Origin: a candidate division TA06 bacterium
Lineage (GTDB): Bacteria; Edwardsbacteria; AC1; EtOH8
NCBI GenBank assembly: GCA_016235665.1
Contig: JACRJI010000016.1
Location: 62,001 to 126,000 of the forward strand
DNA: 64,000 bases
Direction of reading: 5' to 3'
Part shown: positions 43,021-52,863 of the stretch, piece after piece
Layout of the letters: the number at the start of each line of letters is the position of its first letter
Numbering within the stretch: position 1 is the stretch's first letter
The notes under the pieces: generated by a model
Told to the model about the DNA's origin: nothing
Seen by the model: only the letters and a program-made list of their open reading frames with translations
Database searches by the model: none
Translations under genes and position numbers: made by a program

Positions 43021-43971
43021 TCATCCCCGGTCCGCGAACCTCGGATAATCCATGTTGAACCGCTTCTTATGATAAACCTTCAGCGCCAGGTAGGTGGCTC
43101 CCAAAAGCAGGAAGAACACCGGGAACATCATTCCCACCAGTAGCACCAGTACCAGGGAGCCGCCCTGGTAGGACAGCATGGTCCACTTCATCTTTCCGGT
43201 GATCACCGCTATCAGGAACAGCGGCAGGGCGCATAGCGCGGCGATCAGGCACAGCCTGTCGTTCAGGTAATAAGCCAGTCCCGCCGAACCGGCCATCAGG
43301 GCCAGTCCCAGCCCGATGGTGGCCGTTCCGCCCAGAAAGACCCCGGTAGTAATGTTGCCGGTGGCCTTGTCCGAATGATAGTCGGGAATGGTGGTATTGA
43401 CGTAGACCGCAGCCACCGCCAGCATGTAGGGCGCCGCCGCCAGCCATATTTTTTCACTATACTGCCCAAAGACCAGCCAGCCAGTGGCAAAGGCCAGTCC
43501 GCCGTAGCCGAAACCGTTGGCCGCCATGTCCAGGAATGGTTTGGCCTTGAACTTGAACGGAGGCACCGAATACAGCAGGCCCAGGATCCCCGAGGCCAGA
43601 ATGATCACCGCGAAGGTCCGGCTGAAAAAATAGACAGCCAGGGCCAGGGCCAGCACCATCAGTATCACCGCCTCGGCCCAGATGCCGGACTTGCTGACAT
43701 AGCCCTCGGCCACCAGGAACAGCTTCTTGTTGATTCGGTCGGTCTCGATGTCAAATATCTGGTTGACGATGTAGACAGCTCCCATCAGCCCGCTGTACAG
43801 GGCCAGGGCCAGCCACAGCTTTCCCGGCAGCAGCCAGAGCGGCTTGGCCGGGACCCCAGACTGGAGCTGAGCCTGGTAAAAACCCGCCAGCAGCATGGTC
43901 CAGGCCGGCACCAAAAGGATGGGCCGGAGGACGAAGAAGTAATCCAGAAAATTGCTTTTTTTATTGTTCAT
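43021..43971 (-). CDS. UbiA-family prenyltransferase
   Basis: This 316-residue membrane enzyme has about 8-9 helices. The first aspartate-rich motif is NQIFDIETDR (N70, D74, D78) and the second is DYHSDKATGN (about 197-206), which bind the prenyl diphosphate through magnesium. Members join isoprenoid chains to aromatic acceptors or other small molecules (quinones, haem O, chlorophyll-like or ether lipids). The acceptor cannot be identified here; no quinone biosynthesis genes are adjacent. It probably starts the operon with the AmmeMemoRadiSam genes. Confidence 0.93.
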   Translation of the reverse strand: MNNKKSNFLDYFFVLRPILLVPAWTMLLAGFYQAQLQSGVPAKPLWLLPGKLWLALALYSGLMGAVYIVNQIFDIETDRINKKLFLVAEGYVSKSGIWAEAVILMVLALALAVYFFSRTFAVIILASGILGLLYSVPPFKFKAKPFLDMAANGFGYGGLAFATGWLVFGQYSEKIWLAAAPYMLAVAAVYVNTTIPDYHSDKATGNITTGVFLGGTATIGLGLALMAGSAGLAYYLNDRLCLIAALCALPLFLIAVITGKMKWTMLSYQGGSLVLVLLVGMMFPVFFLLLGATYLALKVYHKKRFNMDYPRFADRG

Positions 43972-44090
43972 GATGCAACTTTAGCTCAAATTGGCTCGTC
44001 AATATGATGAAAAGGGATAACGGGATTATAGCAAGGGGCACTTATGAAGTCAAGAAAAGAAGCGGGGTTTTACCGCCCGGCCAAATGCGA

Positions 44091-44129
44091 TATCACAAAG
44101 GCCCGGTATTCAACCGGGCCTTTGTGATA
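44091..44129 (-). terminator. Terminator with 17-bp perfect stem
   Basis: The arms tatcacaaaggcccggt and its complement, with a 5-nt loop, lie 16 bp past the stop codon of the small zinc-ribbon gene. Confidence 0.8.
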
Positions 44130-44145
44130 AAGACCTCTATGGGGC

Positions 44146-44352
44146 TTATATTGATCCCGCTCGAGTAAAATTCCAGCAGTTCAATGCCTCCTGCGGCGCG
44201 GCCACTTCCAATCCGGAACGTCCGCAGTGCTTGCAGCATACCCGGTAGCGCACTTTGGACAGCAGTTTTTTGACCCGGACCAGCCTGATGTCATGCCTCT
44301 CCCCGCAGTGAGGACAGGGATGCAGATGATCCATAAAATATTCCATCGTCAT
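44146..44352 (-). CDS. Small Lar-like zinc-ribbon protein
   Basis: This 68-residue protein has four cysteines in two knuckles (CPHCG near residue 13 and CKHCG near residue 40) and a terminal 'APQEALNCWN' segment. This is the layout of restriction-alleviation Lar-type ribbons, small proteins that in phages block type I restriction. No restriction genes or phage genes are nearby, so that role is only a resemblance. The stop of the large sorting-domain gene upstream lies 9 bp ahead of it, so it could be the last gene of the long operon. Confidence 0.6.
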   Translation of the reverse strand: MTMEYFMDHLHPCPHCGERHDIRLVRVKKLLSKVRYRVCCKHCGRSGLEVAAPQEALNCWNFTRAGSI

Positions 44353-44361
44353 GTCTGGTTC

Positions 44362-46344
44362 CTATCTTATTATTGTTATTTTTTTAACTGCCGAATATTC
44401 CACGGTTGAAAGCTTGTAAAAATATACTCCGTTTTGGATTTTCTTCCCGTTTTGATTATATCCGTTCCAATTGACACTATGATCCCCGGCTTCCTGTTTT
44501 CCGCTTACTAAAGTCTGGACCAAACGTCCGCAGATATCGTAAAGTTTCAGATCCACTTGCCCCGGAATTTTCAAACTGTAATTGAACGTTAACTGGCCGC
44601 CGCCGGGATTTGGGTAGCAAGGCCGCAGATAAGTCTCAATCGTCTGGTCAGGCAGACCGTGGCCACCTGCCACACCGGTGAACTCGGACAAACGTATCTC
44701 CCCGGTCTGTAAATTTTCCTTCTGACCCTGCTTTTCGGCCCATGCCACAAATGATAAATTAGCAATATTCCATCCTGGGTTTACAATAAACGCATAATTT
44801 CTGGTGGCCATGCCTCCATTAACGCTGTAAACGTCGCCAATCGAAGAGGGAAGAACATCGCGCACAAAATCGAAAATGCTGTCCTGGGGCAGGGCGCTGG
44901 CTACCGTTGGCCAGTGGGTGTGCTTGCTGGCCTCGATGATGGCAACCCTGACCGTCACCGGAATGGGCGAGGACCCTGGATAATCGGTGGTCACGTTCAA
45001 TGTGCCGACGCCTCCGCTGTACGTGCCGTCCAGGGTGATCTTAAACGGAGATTTTATGGATTTACGCTTGTCGAAGCTTGCGCGGAAATCATTGTACTGG
45101 GAGGCCCCGGCTCCAGCCGTATCGGAACCGACCCATGTGATAAGCCCGTCCATCATTGATGTGGGCAGGCCGGCTGAGGCGGTATAATATGTGTAAAGGT
45201 CGGCGCAGTGGGCCACATAAAAGCTATCTCCGCTGCTGCTGGAGTGAAGCCCCAACACGCAAAGGGAATCCCCTGTCTCATCCTTCAACATCTTCCAGGC
45301 CACCTGGTGCCAGGGGCACCAGGTGCACCACAGGGCTGTGAAATCCATTCCCAGTACAGTCCGTTGCACCGAATAAGTATTGAAATTCCACACCAGAGTA
45401 TCGTTATTAGGATCAGCGTCCCCTGCCAGTATTGTATTGTAAGTGGCAGTATATATATTTGCATTGCCGAGGATCGGAGAGTAGGAAGCAAAAGCAACTG
45501 ATTGCTGGGCTCCGGCCGCCAGGCCGGTGACAAATTTTGAATCAGCGTACACTTCCGTCCCCGACGAATCAATACTGCAGATGACCTCAAAGGTCTCAGC
45601 CCCGGTGCCGTTGTTGGCCACGATGGCCTCTGGCGCGGCCGGTCCTGGCATCGAGGCTCCGGGTGACGTCACCCTGACCACACCTACATCGTGCAAAGGT
45701 CTTTTTCCGACCTTGACCTCGTCGATGCCAAGATTGGAAGCCCCGTAATCGCTCTTGGCCCGGAACCTGATCTGGATGTTCTGTCCGGCATATGTGCTAA
45801 GGGAAAAGCCCCTGAACGACCAGGCATCAATGTCCCCGGCAATGGAGGCAATGTTGCTCCAGTTCCCGCCCCCATTGGTTGTTACTTGGACGAAAAGGGA
45901 ATCAAAATTGTAGCCCGGGGTTGAATATGAGTGGTTCCATACATAGAAACTCAAGCTGCAATCATCGGCCGGATTGGGAAGGGTGACCTCCGGGGAGATG
46001 ATATCGCCCATCACTCCCACCGGGTAGTCCCAGGAATCGAACTCGGCAAAGTTCAGTGTGCCGTCACAGCCGCTGTCCGGGGACACCCCGATACCCATAT
46101 CCAGTGACCCATGCTGCCAGGCACCGGATCCAGAGGATGGGTTGATCATCCAGCCGCCGTTGGGCGGCCAGGTATTGAAGGAATTTGCGGTATAGTCCCC
46201 GGCCTTGGCTCCGGCCTGATCAACGGTGCTTAGGTACACAGCAGGCCCGTAAGTTTTGCGGACACCGCCGTTGACACCGATCGCCATGGAGGAAATGGCG
46301 CCAAGCAAGGCAAGAAAGACCGCCATCAATGCTGGTCTTTTCAC
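44362..46344 (-). CDS. Secreted Omp28-like thioredoxin-fold protein with sorting domain
   Basis: This 660-residue protein has a signal peptide (about 1-22) and a MAM-like beta-sandwich (about 45-215). A CARDB-like segment (about 215-325) is followed by a thioredoxin-like region with the CTWC redox motif (C340, C343) in ALWCTWCPWHQVAW, the Omp28 pattern. A second sandwich follows. The last 85 residues are a FlgD-like sorting domain (CYPNPGGG, LYDICGR, WNGYNQ, NGVYFYKL). It is exported to the surface or medium by a type IX-like route. A disulfide or oxidant-handling role is inferred from the CxxC motif. It is the last large gene of a five-gene cluster. Confidence 0.88.
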   Translation of the reverse strand: MKRPALMAVFLALLGAISSMAIGVNGGVRKTYGPAVYLSTVDQAGAKAGDYTANSFNTWPPNGGWMINPSSGSGAWQHGSLDMGIGVSPDSGCDGTLNFAEFDSWDYPVGVMGDIISPEVTLPNPADDCSLSFYVWNHSYSTPGYNFDSLFVQVTTNGGGNWSNIASIAGDIDAWSFRGFSLSTYAGQNIQIRFRAKSDYGASNLGIDEVKVGKRPLHDVGVVRVTSPGASMPGPAAPEAIVANNGTGAETFEVICSIDSSGTEVYADSKFVTGLAAGAQQSVAFASYSPILGNANIYTATYNTILAGDADPNNDTLVWNFNTYSVQRTVLGMDFTALWCTWCPWHQVAWKMLKDETGDSLCVLGLHSSSSGDSFYVAHCADLYTYYTASAGLPTSMMDGLITWVGSDTAGAGASQYNDFRASFDKRKSIKSPFKITLDGTYSGGVGTLNVTTDYPGSSPIPVTVRVAIIEASKHTHWPTVASALPQDSIFDFVRDVLPSSIGDVYSVNGGMATRNYAFIVNPGWNIANLSFVAWAEKQGQKENLQTGEIRLSEFTGVAGGHGLPDQTIETYLRPCYPNPGGGQLTFNYSLKIPGQVDLKLYDICGRLVQTLVSGKQEAGDHSVNWNGYNQNGKKIQNGVYFYKLSTVEYSAVKKITIIR

Positions 46345-46398
46345 TACGCTTCCCTTTCTTTTATCATTGACTTAATGTTTTTCTGGTGATCCTGTTCT

Positions 46399-47913
46399 TT
46401 AGAACTTCCAGTTCCAAACGGCTTTAAACCCCTGGAAGGCCGGCTCCCAGCGGCAGAACCCCCCGGAGCAGACCAGGCCTCCCTTGGTTTTTCCCACAGA
46501 AAGCTTAAGCTGCTGCTTGCCCTGGTCGAGATCAGCTGTGCATCCGGCCTCGCCCCAGCTTTTTTGGCCATCGTACTCGGCCACCGGCTTGTCGGCCAGG
46601 TCGGCCGAGGCAAAGACATTAAGCCATTCCAAAGGCACCCAGCCCAGTTCGGCCAGGACTTCGTAATAATCAAAGTCTTCGGTTTGGTAAATATTGTTAT
46701 AGCGGTTGCCCCCGGCTTTTAAGGACAAAGTCTGATCCGTGCTGTATCTCCAGACGATCCCGGCCGAAGCCCCCTGGTATTTTTTAACGATGATATCGGG
46801 CTGCAGATTATCCTCCAGCCTGATTCGTCCCTCGGCGTTAAATGTGATGGTCTCGTACGCCTCCCAGCGTCCATCGATGAAAAGATCCTGCCACTTCAGG
46901 GCGCCGGAGTATAACCGGCCGTCTGATGTTTCCACATTATCAGGCTGATCATTTGTTTTGGCCCAGGAATAGTTGCCCCGAAGTTCCAGTAAAGCCCAGG
47001 GGGTGGCCGTCAGGTCGGCCTGAAAACCGTATTCATCCCGGCCGTTGTTCAAAAGCCGGCCCTCCCGGTTGCAAGGCGGCGGAGCATTGATGCCGGCTTC
47101 GAAGTCCCGGTAGTCTTTGAAATCCATCATCACGCCCACCCCGCTGAACGATGCTGACAAACTGCCGTAAAAGGCGTGGCCGTTGACGTCGTTTATACCG
47201 ATCCATCCGGCGGTGGGAGAAAATTCACCATAGGTGCGCCGGCTACCGTATTCGCCGTAGTATTCCAAGGGGCCTATGTTCCCGGACAGGCTTCCGCTGT
47301 ATTGCTCGTCCACCGTCTGGCCCAGGGAGGGATCGGAGGCCGGCCCGGCCGCATTGGCTCTAAGGTAAACCAAACCCGGTGTGATGAAAGACAGACTGGC
47401 AAATTTGATCTCGGCGCCCATATATGTTTTGGAGGTATCCAGTTCCCTGGTATTCTCCTTGATCCGGCCGAACAGCAGGCGGGCATCGCCCCAATTTTCC
47501 AGCGAAGCGGCGACCAGTGCCCCGTCCAGATACCGGTCTATCTTGGCGGCCTGCTCGTTGGCGCAGTTCAGCACCAGCCCCCGCCCCAATGTGGCGTAAT
47601 AGGTGCCGATCCGGGCTGTCAGCATATCGGTTCTAAGCTGGAGATAACGTTTGGAAAAGCCGGAGAACAACGGATCATCGTCCCAGGTCTCCTGGTCGTA
47701 AAGGAATTTTAGCCCGGCCTCGAGCTTTAGACCATCCTTTAAACTACCTGCCAGCCGCAGGTCGCAAGATTCCTTGTAATGGAGCACATCGTAACTGTTG
47801 CCGGAATCGTTCTGTGATATCCAAATGGTTGCCTGGTTGCTACCGGAAAGGTCCCAGGCAGGGGCAGTGGAGGCCACCGTCATCAGAGCAACGGTTAAAA
47901 GCATCTTTCTCAT
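46399..47913 (-). CDS. Outer-membrane barrel, DUF6029-like
   Basis: This 504-residue protein begins MRKMLLTVALMTVASTAPAW, a clear signal peptide. The rest is alternating beta-strands with aromatic girdles and ends in VWNWKF, a terminal phenylalanine typical of barrel assembly. The composition resembles DUF6029 proteins. The start at 47913 overlaps the stop of the Omp28-like lipoprotein gene by ATGA; a longer frame reaching 48114 would lie inside that gene and lacks a signal peptide. The overlap suggests the barrel and lipoprotein work as a unit at the outer membrane. Confidence 0.82.
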   Translation of the reverse strand: MRKMLLTVALMTVASTAPAWDLSGSNQATIWISQNDSGNSYDVLHYKESCDLRLAGSLKDGLKLEAGLKFLYDQETWDDDPLFSGFSKRYLQLRTDMLTARIGTYYATLGRGLVLNCANEQAAKIDRYLDGALVAASLENWGDARLLFGRIKENTRELDTSKTYMGAEIKFASLSFITPGLVYLRANAAGPASDPSLGQTVDEQYSGSLSGNIGPLEYYGEYGSRRTYGEFSPTAGWIGINDVNGHAFYGSLSASFSGVGVMMDFKDYRDFEAGINAPPPCNREGRLLNNGRDEYGFQADLTATPWALLELRGNYSWAKTNDQPDNVETSDGRLYSGALKWQDLFIDGRWEAYETITFNAEGRIRLEDNLQPDIIVKKYQGASAGIVWRYSTDQTLSLKAGGNRYNNIYQTEDFDYYEVLAELGWVPLEWLNVFASADLADKPVAEYDGQKSWGEAGCTADLDQGKQQLKLSVGKTKGGLVCSGGFCRWEPAFQGFKAVWNWKF

Positions 47914-49997
47914 GGCAGCACCTCCACATAAAGCTTGCGGCTCATGATGTGGGAGGGATTGTCGGCAGCCCAAAGCTTCAATATCAGCCAGTGCAGACCC
48001 TCCGGCGGCGGGTTGGTGTTGAAGTTGAAATGAACAGTCCAGTGCTGGGTGGCCCCGTCGTTGAAGGTGGCGTAGGCTGTGCCGTTTGGCCCCTGGCAAC
48101 CGGTCTCGGTGCAAAGGAATCCCCAGAAAAGCGTCGAATCGGAGTTCAGCGCGGTAGGAGCCTGGGCATAGATATTCATCCGGGCTGAGAGGTTGGTCAA
48201 AAAGAAGTGGAATCCCAGCTCGGGCGGTTCGGGATCCGACAGGCTGTAACTGATGATGGTGTCCGACAGCCAGGCAGTGGAGTCAGGTGTTATCACCCGC
48301 GAAAATCCATACCCCCTGGCATCTGTAAACTTCCAGACCGTTGACCAGTTTGATGTTCCGAAGATGTTCGTGGCGTTCGTCCTCCAATGATAAGTGGTCA
48401 GCGAGTCAAGACCGGGCACTGTCCGGGCGGTGTCGGCCAAACCGTTTTGATTATATGAAGCATACCGGAAATCATTGTAAGGCGAGAGCTGAAGTCCGTA
48501 GCTGGATGCCCCGTAGCTTGAGTTCCAGGCCAGGGCCAATGAGGGATCCAGGGCGGCATTAGTTATGCCGTTGACCGGTGAGATCAGCACCGGGGGTTCG
48601 GGGGCTGGATTGGTGGTGGTGGTGAAATATCCTGTGTTCGCCCATTCAGAAGTCCCCGCAACATTGGAGGCATTGACCCGCCAGTAATATGTTACCCCGG
48701 GGGCAAGACCCAGCAGGCAGCTTGCTGTGTCGGCCAGGCCTGATAAAGAAATAAAAATACTAGCCGGATAGAATGAATTGCTGGTAGCCACCTGAAGTTC
48801 GTAGCTGTTCGCCCCGGATACAGTTTTCCAGATCAGCGCCGGGCTTTTACTGATCCCGGTATCTCCGTCCGCCGGGAACAAAAGCACCGGTTGTGCTGGC
48901 TTTAACGTGGCGGTGGTAGTGAACCTGTGCCAAACCGACCAAGGTGAGGTCCCGGCATTGTTGCTGGCGTTGACCCGCCAATAGTACGTTGTGGAATTTA
49001 AAAGCCCGCTCAGCGTTAAGCTGGTTGCAGTCAATCCGCTGGGATATTTTATCAGGTTACTGAAAAGACTGTCCGCAGCCAAATGCAGCGTATAGCTGGC
49101 CGCTCCGCTGCTGGCCAGCCAGCTCAAGGTGGGGCTTAGGCTTTGTTCAATCGCATTATTGGCTGGCAGGTTCAGAACGGGCGCGGCCGGAGGCTCCACC
49201 GCTGCGATTATACGCACCTTAGCCGCCTGCACGATCTCCCTGGTATCGTTGTTGCGGACATAGGCTATCAGCGACAGGCGCCAGGGCAGCCATCCGGAAT
49301 TTCTTGCTATTCTACCCGCTTTGGATACGGAGGAAGCCGGCTGGATATCCAACTGATCACCTTTGGTGTTCGGGGTCAACGAACGGGCAACATAACGGAA
49401 TACTTTACCGTATTCGTTCACCGAATCTTCAACCACCACCAAAACCAGGCCCAGGTTGGAACTCTGGGACAACGAGGCGTCGGAATCGATCTTAAGGGAA
49501 TAAACTATGTCATTCTGGTCCAGTTGGGCGCTCAAACTTAGCTTTAGAGAACTGGCCACAAGTTTACGCAGATCCGCCTTTTGTTTGTAAACCTGGTATG
49601 TGGCCACTGCATCATTTGCCACTATGTCTTTCTTGTATTCGATGCCATCGCAAGAGAAAAACGGCAGGCCCATAGGACTGATGTTAGCTTCATAGCTCTG
49701 AACCAGGGTGTCAGACGCAAAAAGCCCCATGCTGTCGCCCATCGATTCAAAATTCACCGGATGCATCTCCACCAAACAAAGAGCATCACCCATTTCCGCA
49801 GCCAAGCTCTCGGCCGCAGCATCTGCTTTGGGACAGTTCGTGCATTCTTCCGAAGTGAACAGCTCCACCAGCACAGTACGCTGGTAACCCTGACCGGAAT
49901 TGATAGTTGTAGGAAGCCTCTTGCCGCAGCCGTTGAGAAATAAAACGATCGTTACTATTATCCCGGCCCAAAGCAGGAAAAAGTGCCTGTTTTTCAT
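47910..49997 (-). CDS. Omp28-like lipoprotein with thioredoxin domain and FN3 repeats
   Basis: This 695-residue protein has a signal peptide ending in the lipobox FLNGC (Cys24). An Omp28-type thioredoxin domain follows with SEECTNCPKAD (C52, C55; about residues 38-270). Three FN3-like repeats of about 95 residues (beginning near 275, 372 and 467) each contain 'TYYWRVNASNNAGTS'-type strands. A C-terminal region of about 135 residues of unknown fold ends RKLYVEVLP. It is not fused to a sorting domain; the lipid likely holds it at the outer membrane. It is coupled by ATGA overlaps to tlpA upstream and the barrel gene downstream. Confidence 0.88.
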   Translation of the reverse strand: MKNRHFFLLWAGIIVTIVLFLNGCGKRLPTTINSGQGYQRTVLVELFTSEECTNCPKADAAAESLAAEMGDALCLVEMHPVNFESMGDSMGLFASDTLVQSYEANISPMGLPFFSCDGIEYKKDIVANDAVATYQVYKQKADLRKLVASSLKLSLSAQLDQNDIVYSLKIDSDASLSQSSNLGLVLVVVEDSVNEYGKVFRYVARSLTPNTKGDQLDIQPASSVSKAGRIARNSGWLPWRLSLIAYVRNNDTREIVQAAKVRIIAAVEPPAAPVLNLPANNAIEQSLSPTLSWLASSGAASYTLHLAADSLFSNLIKYPSGLTATSLTLSGLLNSTTYYWRVNASNNAGTSPWSVWHRFTTTATLKPAQPVLLFPADGDTGISKSPALIWKTVSGANSYELQVATSNSFYPASIFISLSGLADTASCLLGLAPGVTYYWRVNASNVAGTSEWANTGYFTTTTNPAPEPPVLISPVNGITNAALDPSLALAWNSSYGASSYGLQLSPYNDFRYASYNQNGLADTARTVPGLDSLTTYHWRTNATNIFGTSNWSTVWKFTDARGYGFSRVITPDSTAWLSDTIISYSLSDPEPPELGFHFFLTNLSARMNIYAQAPTALNSDSTLFWGFLCTETGCQGPNGTAYATFNDGATQHWTVHFNFNTNPPPEGLHWLILKLWAADNPSHIMSRKLYVEVLP

Positions 49998-50569
49998 TTA
50001 TCCTCCTTGCCGGAGGTTGTGGTGGTGTCGCAGACCGACGAAGAATCGGCAGGCTGGCACCTTTTTGGCCGCGGATTCTGGCCAGCTGCGCCTTTGACCG
50101 CCTCCCCCAAGCCGGCCTCGTCCCCCGGCTTGTAGCCGGTATGCTGGTAAAGCAGTTTTCCGTCCTTGCCCACTATGAAGACTCCGGGGACGTTTGAAAG
50201 CCCGAAGGCCTGCATGGCCTCCTGCTCCGGGTCCAAAAGAATGGGAATGGTCAGGCGCTTGCCGCTGGCCACTGTTTTCACCTTGCTGGCGGTCTTGGCG
50301 TCGTCGATTGAAATTGCGAAGAAGCTGAGTCCGCTGTCCTGGTATGCCTCGTATATCTTCTGCAGCTGGACCAGCTCATCCTGGCAGGGGTGGCACCAGG
50401 TGGCCCAGAAAGCCACCAGCACCGGACCCGTTTCCAGCACTTTGGCCAGTTCCACCCTGCCCTTGCCCTCCAGAGGCTTCAGTTTGAAATTCAAGTCCCC
50501 GGCGGCGCCATTTGCGGGTGTCAGGAACAATCCTGCAATTAAGATCAGAAAAGATGAAAGTATTTTCAT
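49994..50569 (-). CDS. TlpA-like thioredoxin
   Basis: This 191-residue periplasmic thioredoxin has a signal peptide (about 1-22) and the active site WCHPC (C59, C62). DDAKTASKV and the cis-proline loop VPGVFIV also match TlpA/ResA-like disulfide reductases. GGAGG-type ribosome site spacing favours the ATG at 50569 rather than the one eight codons earlier. The C-terminal tail is extended and of low complexity. Its stop overlaps the start of the Omp28-like gene, suggesting it supplies electrons to that lipoprotein or keeps its cysteines reduced. Confidence 0.93.
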   Translation of the reverse strand: MKILSSFLILIAGLFLTPANGAAGDLNFKLKPLEGKGRVELAKVLETGPVLVAFWATWCHPCQDELVQLQKIYEAYQDSGLSFFAISIDDAKTASKVKTVASGKRLTIPILLDPEQEAMQAFGLSNVPGVFIVGKDGKLLYQHTGYKPGDEAGLGEAVKGAAGQNPRPKRCQPADSSSVCDTTTTSGKEDK

Positions 50570-50592
50570 TAAAGGCCTCCGTTTTGATGGCA

Positions 50593-52806
50593 CTATCTGA
50601 GTACTGTTATTTTTCTGGTGGCGGTTTGTCCCCCGGCCGTCATCCTGAAGAAATATATTCCGTTGGCCGCGGCCTGGCCCGCGTCATTCCGCAGATCCCA
50701 TACCGCCTGCTGCACCCCGGCATTCCGCCGCCCTTCCTGCAGCGTGCTGACCAGACGGCCGCTGATATCGTATATCCTGGCTGAAACTTCGCCCGGCATT
50801 GGCAGGACATATTCAAAGGTTGTCAGGTTACTGCAGGGATTGGGATGTCCGGGAGCCAGTTGAAATTCGGTAATGACCCGGCCCTGGCTGGTCACCAGCA
50901 CCGTTCCGTACCAGGTGATGTTTCCTTTGATATCCTTGCCGCCCAGGCGATAATAGTAATCTGTGAACGGTTCAACAGTGTTATCATTAAAACTATAGTC
51001 CTGCTCGTTGGGATTATTGGCAGCCTCTATCTCGGTTATTCTGGCAAAACCGTTTTCCGGATAAGTGGACCGTTCAATGAGCCATAAATAATTATCTGTT
51101 TCACTCCCGGTCCGCCACTTTATGGTAACTGTCCCGTTCCCAGCCAGGGCGGTAAACTCGGAAAGTTCAATTCCCAGCGGAGTGATTTCCTGCACCTTGG
51201 CAGTAGCGCTCTGCAGTACCTCCTTGGTGGCGTCATTCTGAACATAGACCACAAACTGGCAGTTTTTTTCTGTCCAAGTGTACGGTATGACCCCTCCGGT
51301 GTATACCGTGAATTTTTGGGAATCGGCCACGGTCTGGCCCTTGTCGATGGTGATGGGGATCCCGCTGTTGTCCGGGATCATGTCCCGCAATACCTGAAAA
51401 TGCTCGGGGTCGCCGTTGGTACCGGTATAAAAACTGCTGTCCTCGGTAATGGCATAGCGCAAGGTAAGCGCGGCTTTGGAAGCAGATGGAAATCTGCCGG
51501 TGGCTTTTATAACCGCAGTTACCACTCCAGAATCCCCGCTGGCGCTGTACCAGCCACCCAGGGTGATGGTCAGGGGCTTGGCGATCTTCCTCTGGTTTAA
51601 TATGTAAGCCCTGGCTTCGGTGTAATTGGGATGAACGATTCCACCCACCGTGACCCAGGGTACATAGGAAACCGTGTTATAGGTACGGCGGGCGCGGTTT
51701 TCCATGGTATCCGGGCCCCGTCCCAGGTAATAGGGATCATTGTTGGTCGGCCACCAGACATGGGTGCGGATCAGGGTCAGGGAGTCTTTCAGGTCACGGT
51801 ATACGTCATTCATGGTGTCATTGCCGGCCACGCAGGGGTCACAGCTGGTGCAGGTGAACTGATCCACCATCACCCGGTTGGGCGAATAATAGGCCGAGGG
51901 TGTGCTTTTGGTGGTATCGTTGGCGGCATAGAGGTCCCCGGCCAGGCTGGTGTAGCCTGCAACCGTATACATCTCGCCGGAATCCGGGGTCCAGTTGGCA
52001 AATGTCAGGGTTTGGGTGGCTCCGGCCGCCAGGTTGGTAACCGGCAGGGTCTGGCTGTAAACCTGGCTGCCTCCGATGGGAGCGATGGCGCAGGTAACGT
52101 TGAAACTCTCGGTGTTCTGCCCCATGTTCTTCACCAGCACCTGGGGCGCCACCGCCGCTTTGGGGGTGATGGGTCCGGCCGGGGCTCTTACACTCATGGC
52201 GCAGACATCATGGGCCTGGGACGGCGATGATATCTTGACATTGTCTATGTACAGATTGTTTCCGGCGGCCGATTTGGCCATGAACTTTATCTTGTTGGTC
52301 CCGGCCGGAAGGGTGTACATTTTGGTGGCCCATTGGGCGGCGGTGGGAACGAACTCCGATGCTGTATATCCCCCGGTATTAAGGGGCCCCAGCCGTCCCC
52401 CGATCAGGGTTATCAATACGGTCCAGTTAGAGCCCCCGTCGGTGGAGGTGGATATCCTCAGGGTATCCTTCTCTCCCCCGCTAGTTGACGAGTAGCAGGC
52501 ATAGGCATGGTCGAACTTAAGCGAGTCACTGGCCCCGGTCGGGGGCACGGTTAAAGTGATCAGATCCTCCCAGCGTCCGGCCACCGTCCAAATATAGTAA
52601 GTATTGAAAAAATCCGCCTTGGCCGAAGCCACCCCGGTTCCGTATCCGCTGCATTTGGTGGAACGCAACCAGACGGGAAATTCGTAGCTTTTCGACCAGC
52701 CGTTAGGCGGGAAAGTGGCGGGCTCGAAATCTTCCACCCAGACCCCGGCCCGCGCCGGCGCAACGGCCAGCATGATGAAAACCAGGGGCATCAATACTTT
52801 CTTCAC
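50593..52806 (-). CDS. Secreted Omp28-like protein with sorting domain
   Basis: This 737-residue exported protein has a signal peptide (about 1-20) and a MAM-like sandwich (about 25-195). A CARDB-like segment follows, then a redox region with DQFTCTSCDPC (about residue 312), a triple-cysteine variant of the Omp28 motif. Further sandwich domains precede a FlgD-like sorting domain (GHPNPC, IYDISGR, WDLRND, NGIYFFRM). Domain order matches the 660-residue protein, so the two are paralogues. It is the first gene of the cluster that continues into tlpA 23 bp downstream. Confidence 0.88.
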   Translation of the reverse strand: MKKVLMPLVFIMLAVAPARAGVWVEDFEPATFPPNGWSKSYEFPVWLRSTKCSGYGTGVASAKADFFNTYYIWTVAGRWEDLITLTVPPTGASDSLKFDHAYACYSSTSGGEKDTLRISTSTDGGSNWTVLITLIGGRLGPLNTGGYTASEFVPTAAQWATKMYTLPAGTNKIKFMAKSAAGNNLYIDNVKISSPSQAHDVCAMSVRAPAGPITPKAAVAPQVLVKNMGQNTESFNVTCAIAPIGGSQVYSQTLPVTNLAAGATQTLTFANWTPDSGEMYTVAGYTSLAGDLYAANDTTKSTPSAYYSPNRVMVDQFTCTSCDPCVAGNDTMNDVYRDLKDSLTLIRTHVWWPTNNDPYYLGRGPDTMENRARRTYNTVSYVPWVTVGGIVHPNYTEARAYILNQRKIAKPLTITLGGWYSASGDSGVVTAVIKATGRFPSASKAALTLRYAITEDSSFYTGTNGDPEHFQVLRDMIPDNSGIPITIDKGQTVADSQKFTVYTGGVIPYTWTEKNCQFVVYVQNDATKEVLQSATAKVQEITPLGIELSEFTALAGNGTVTIKWRTGSETDNYLWLIERSTYPENGFARITEIEAANNPNEQDYSFNDNTVEPFTDYYYRLGGKDIKGNITWYGTVLVTSQGRVITEFQLAPGHPNPCSNLTTFEYVLPMPGEVSARIYDISGRLVSTLQEGRRNAGVQQAVWDLRNDAGQAAANGIYFFRMTAGGQTATRKITVLR

Positions 52807-52863
52807 TTTTCTTTCTCCTTTTGGCCTTATTTTTAAAAACCAAAGATGCTCGCTGTTTGTTAT

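Noticed and set aside
44146-44352. Anti-restriction function of the Lar-like ribbon
   Set aside because: No phage or restriction genes nearby; only a layout resemblance, so kept as Lar-like.
47914-48114. N-terminal extension of the barrel gene
   Set aside because: Lies inside the Omp28-like gene on the same strand and lacks a signal peptide.
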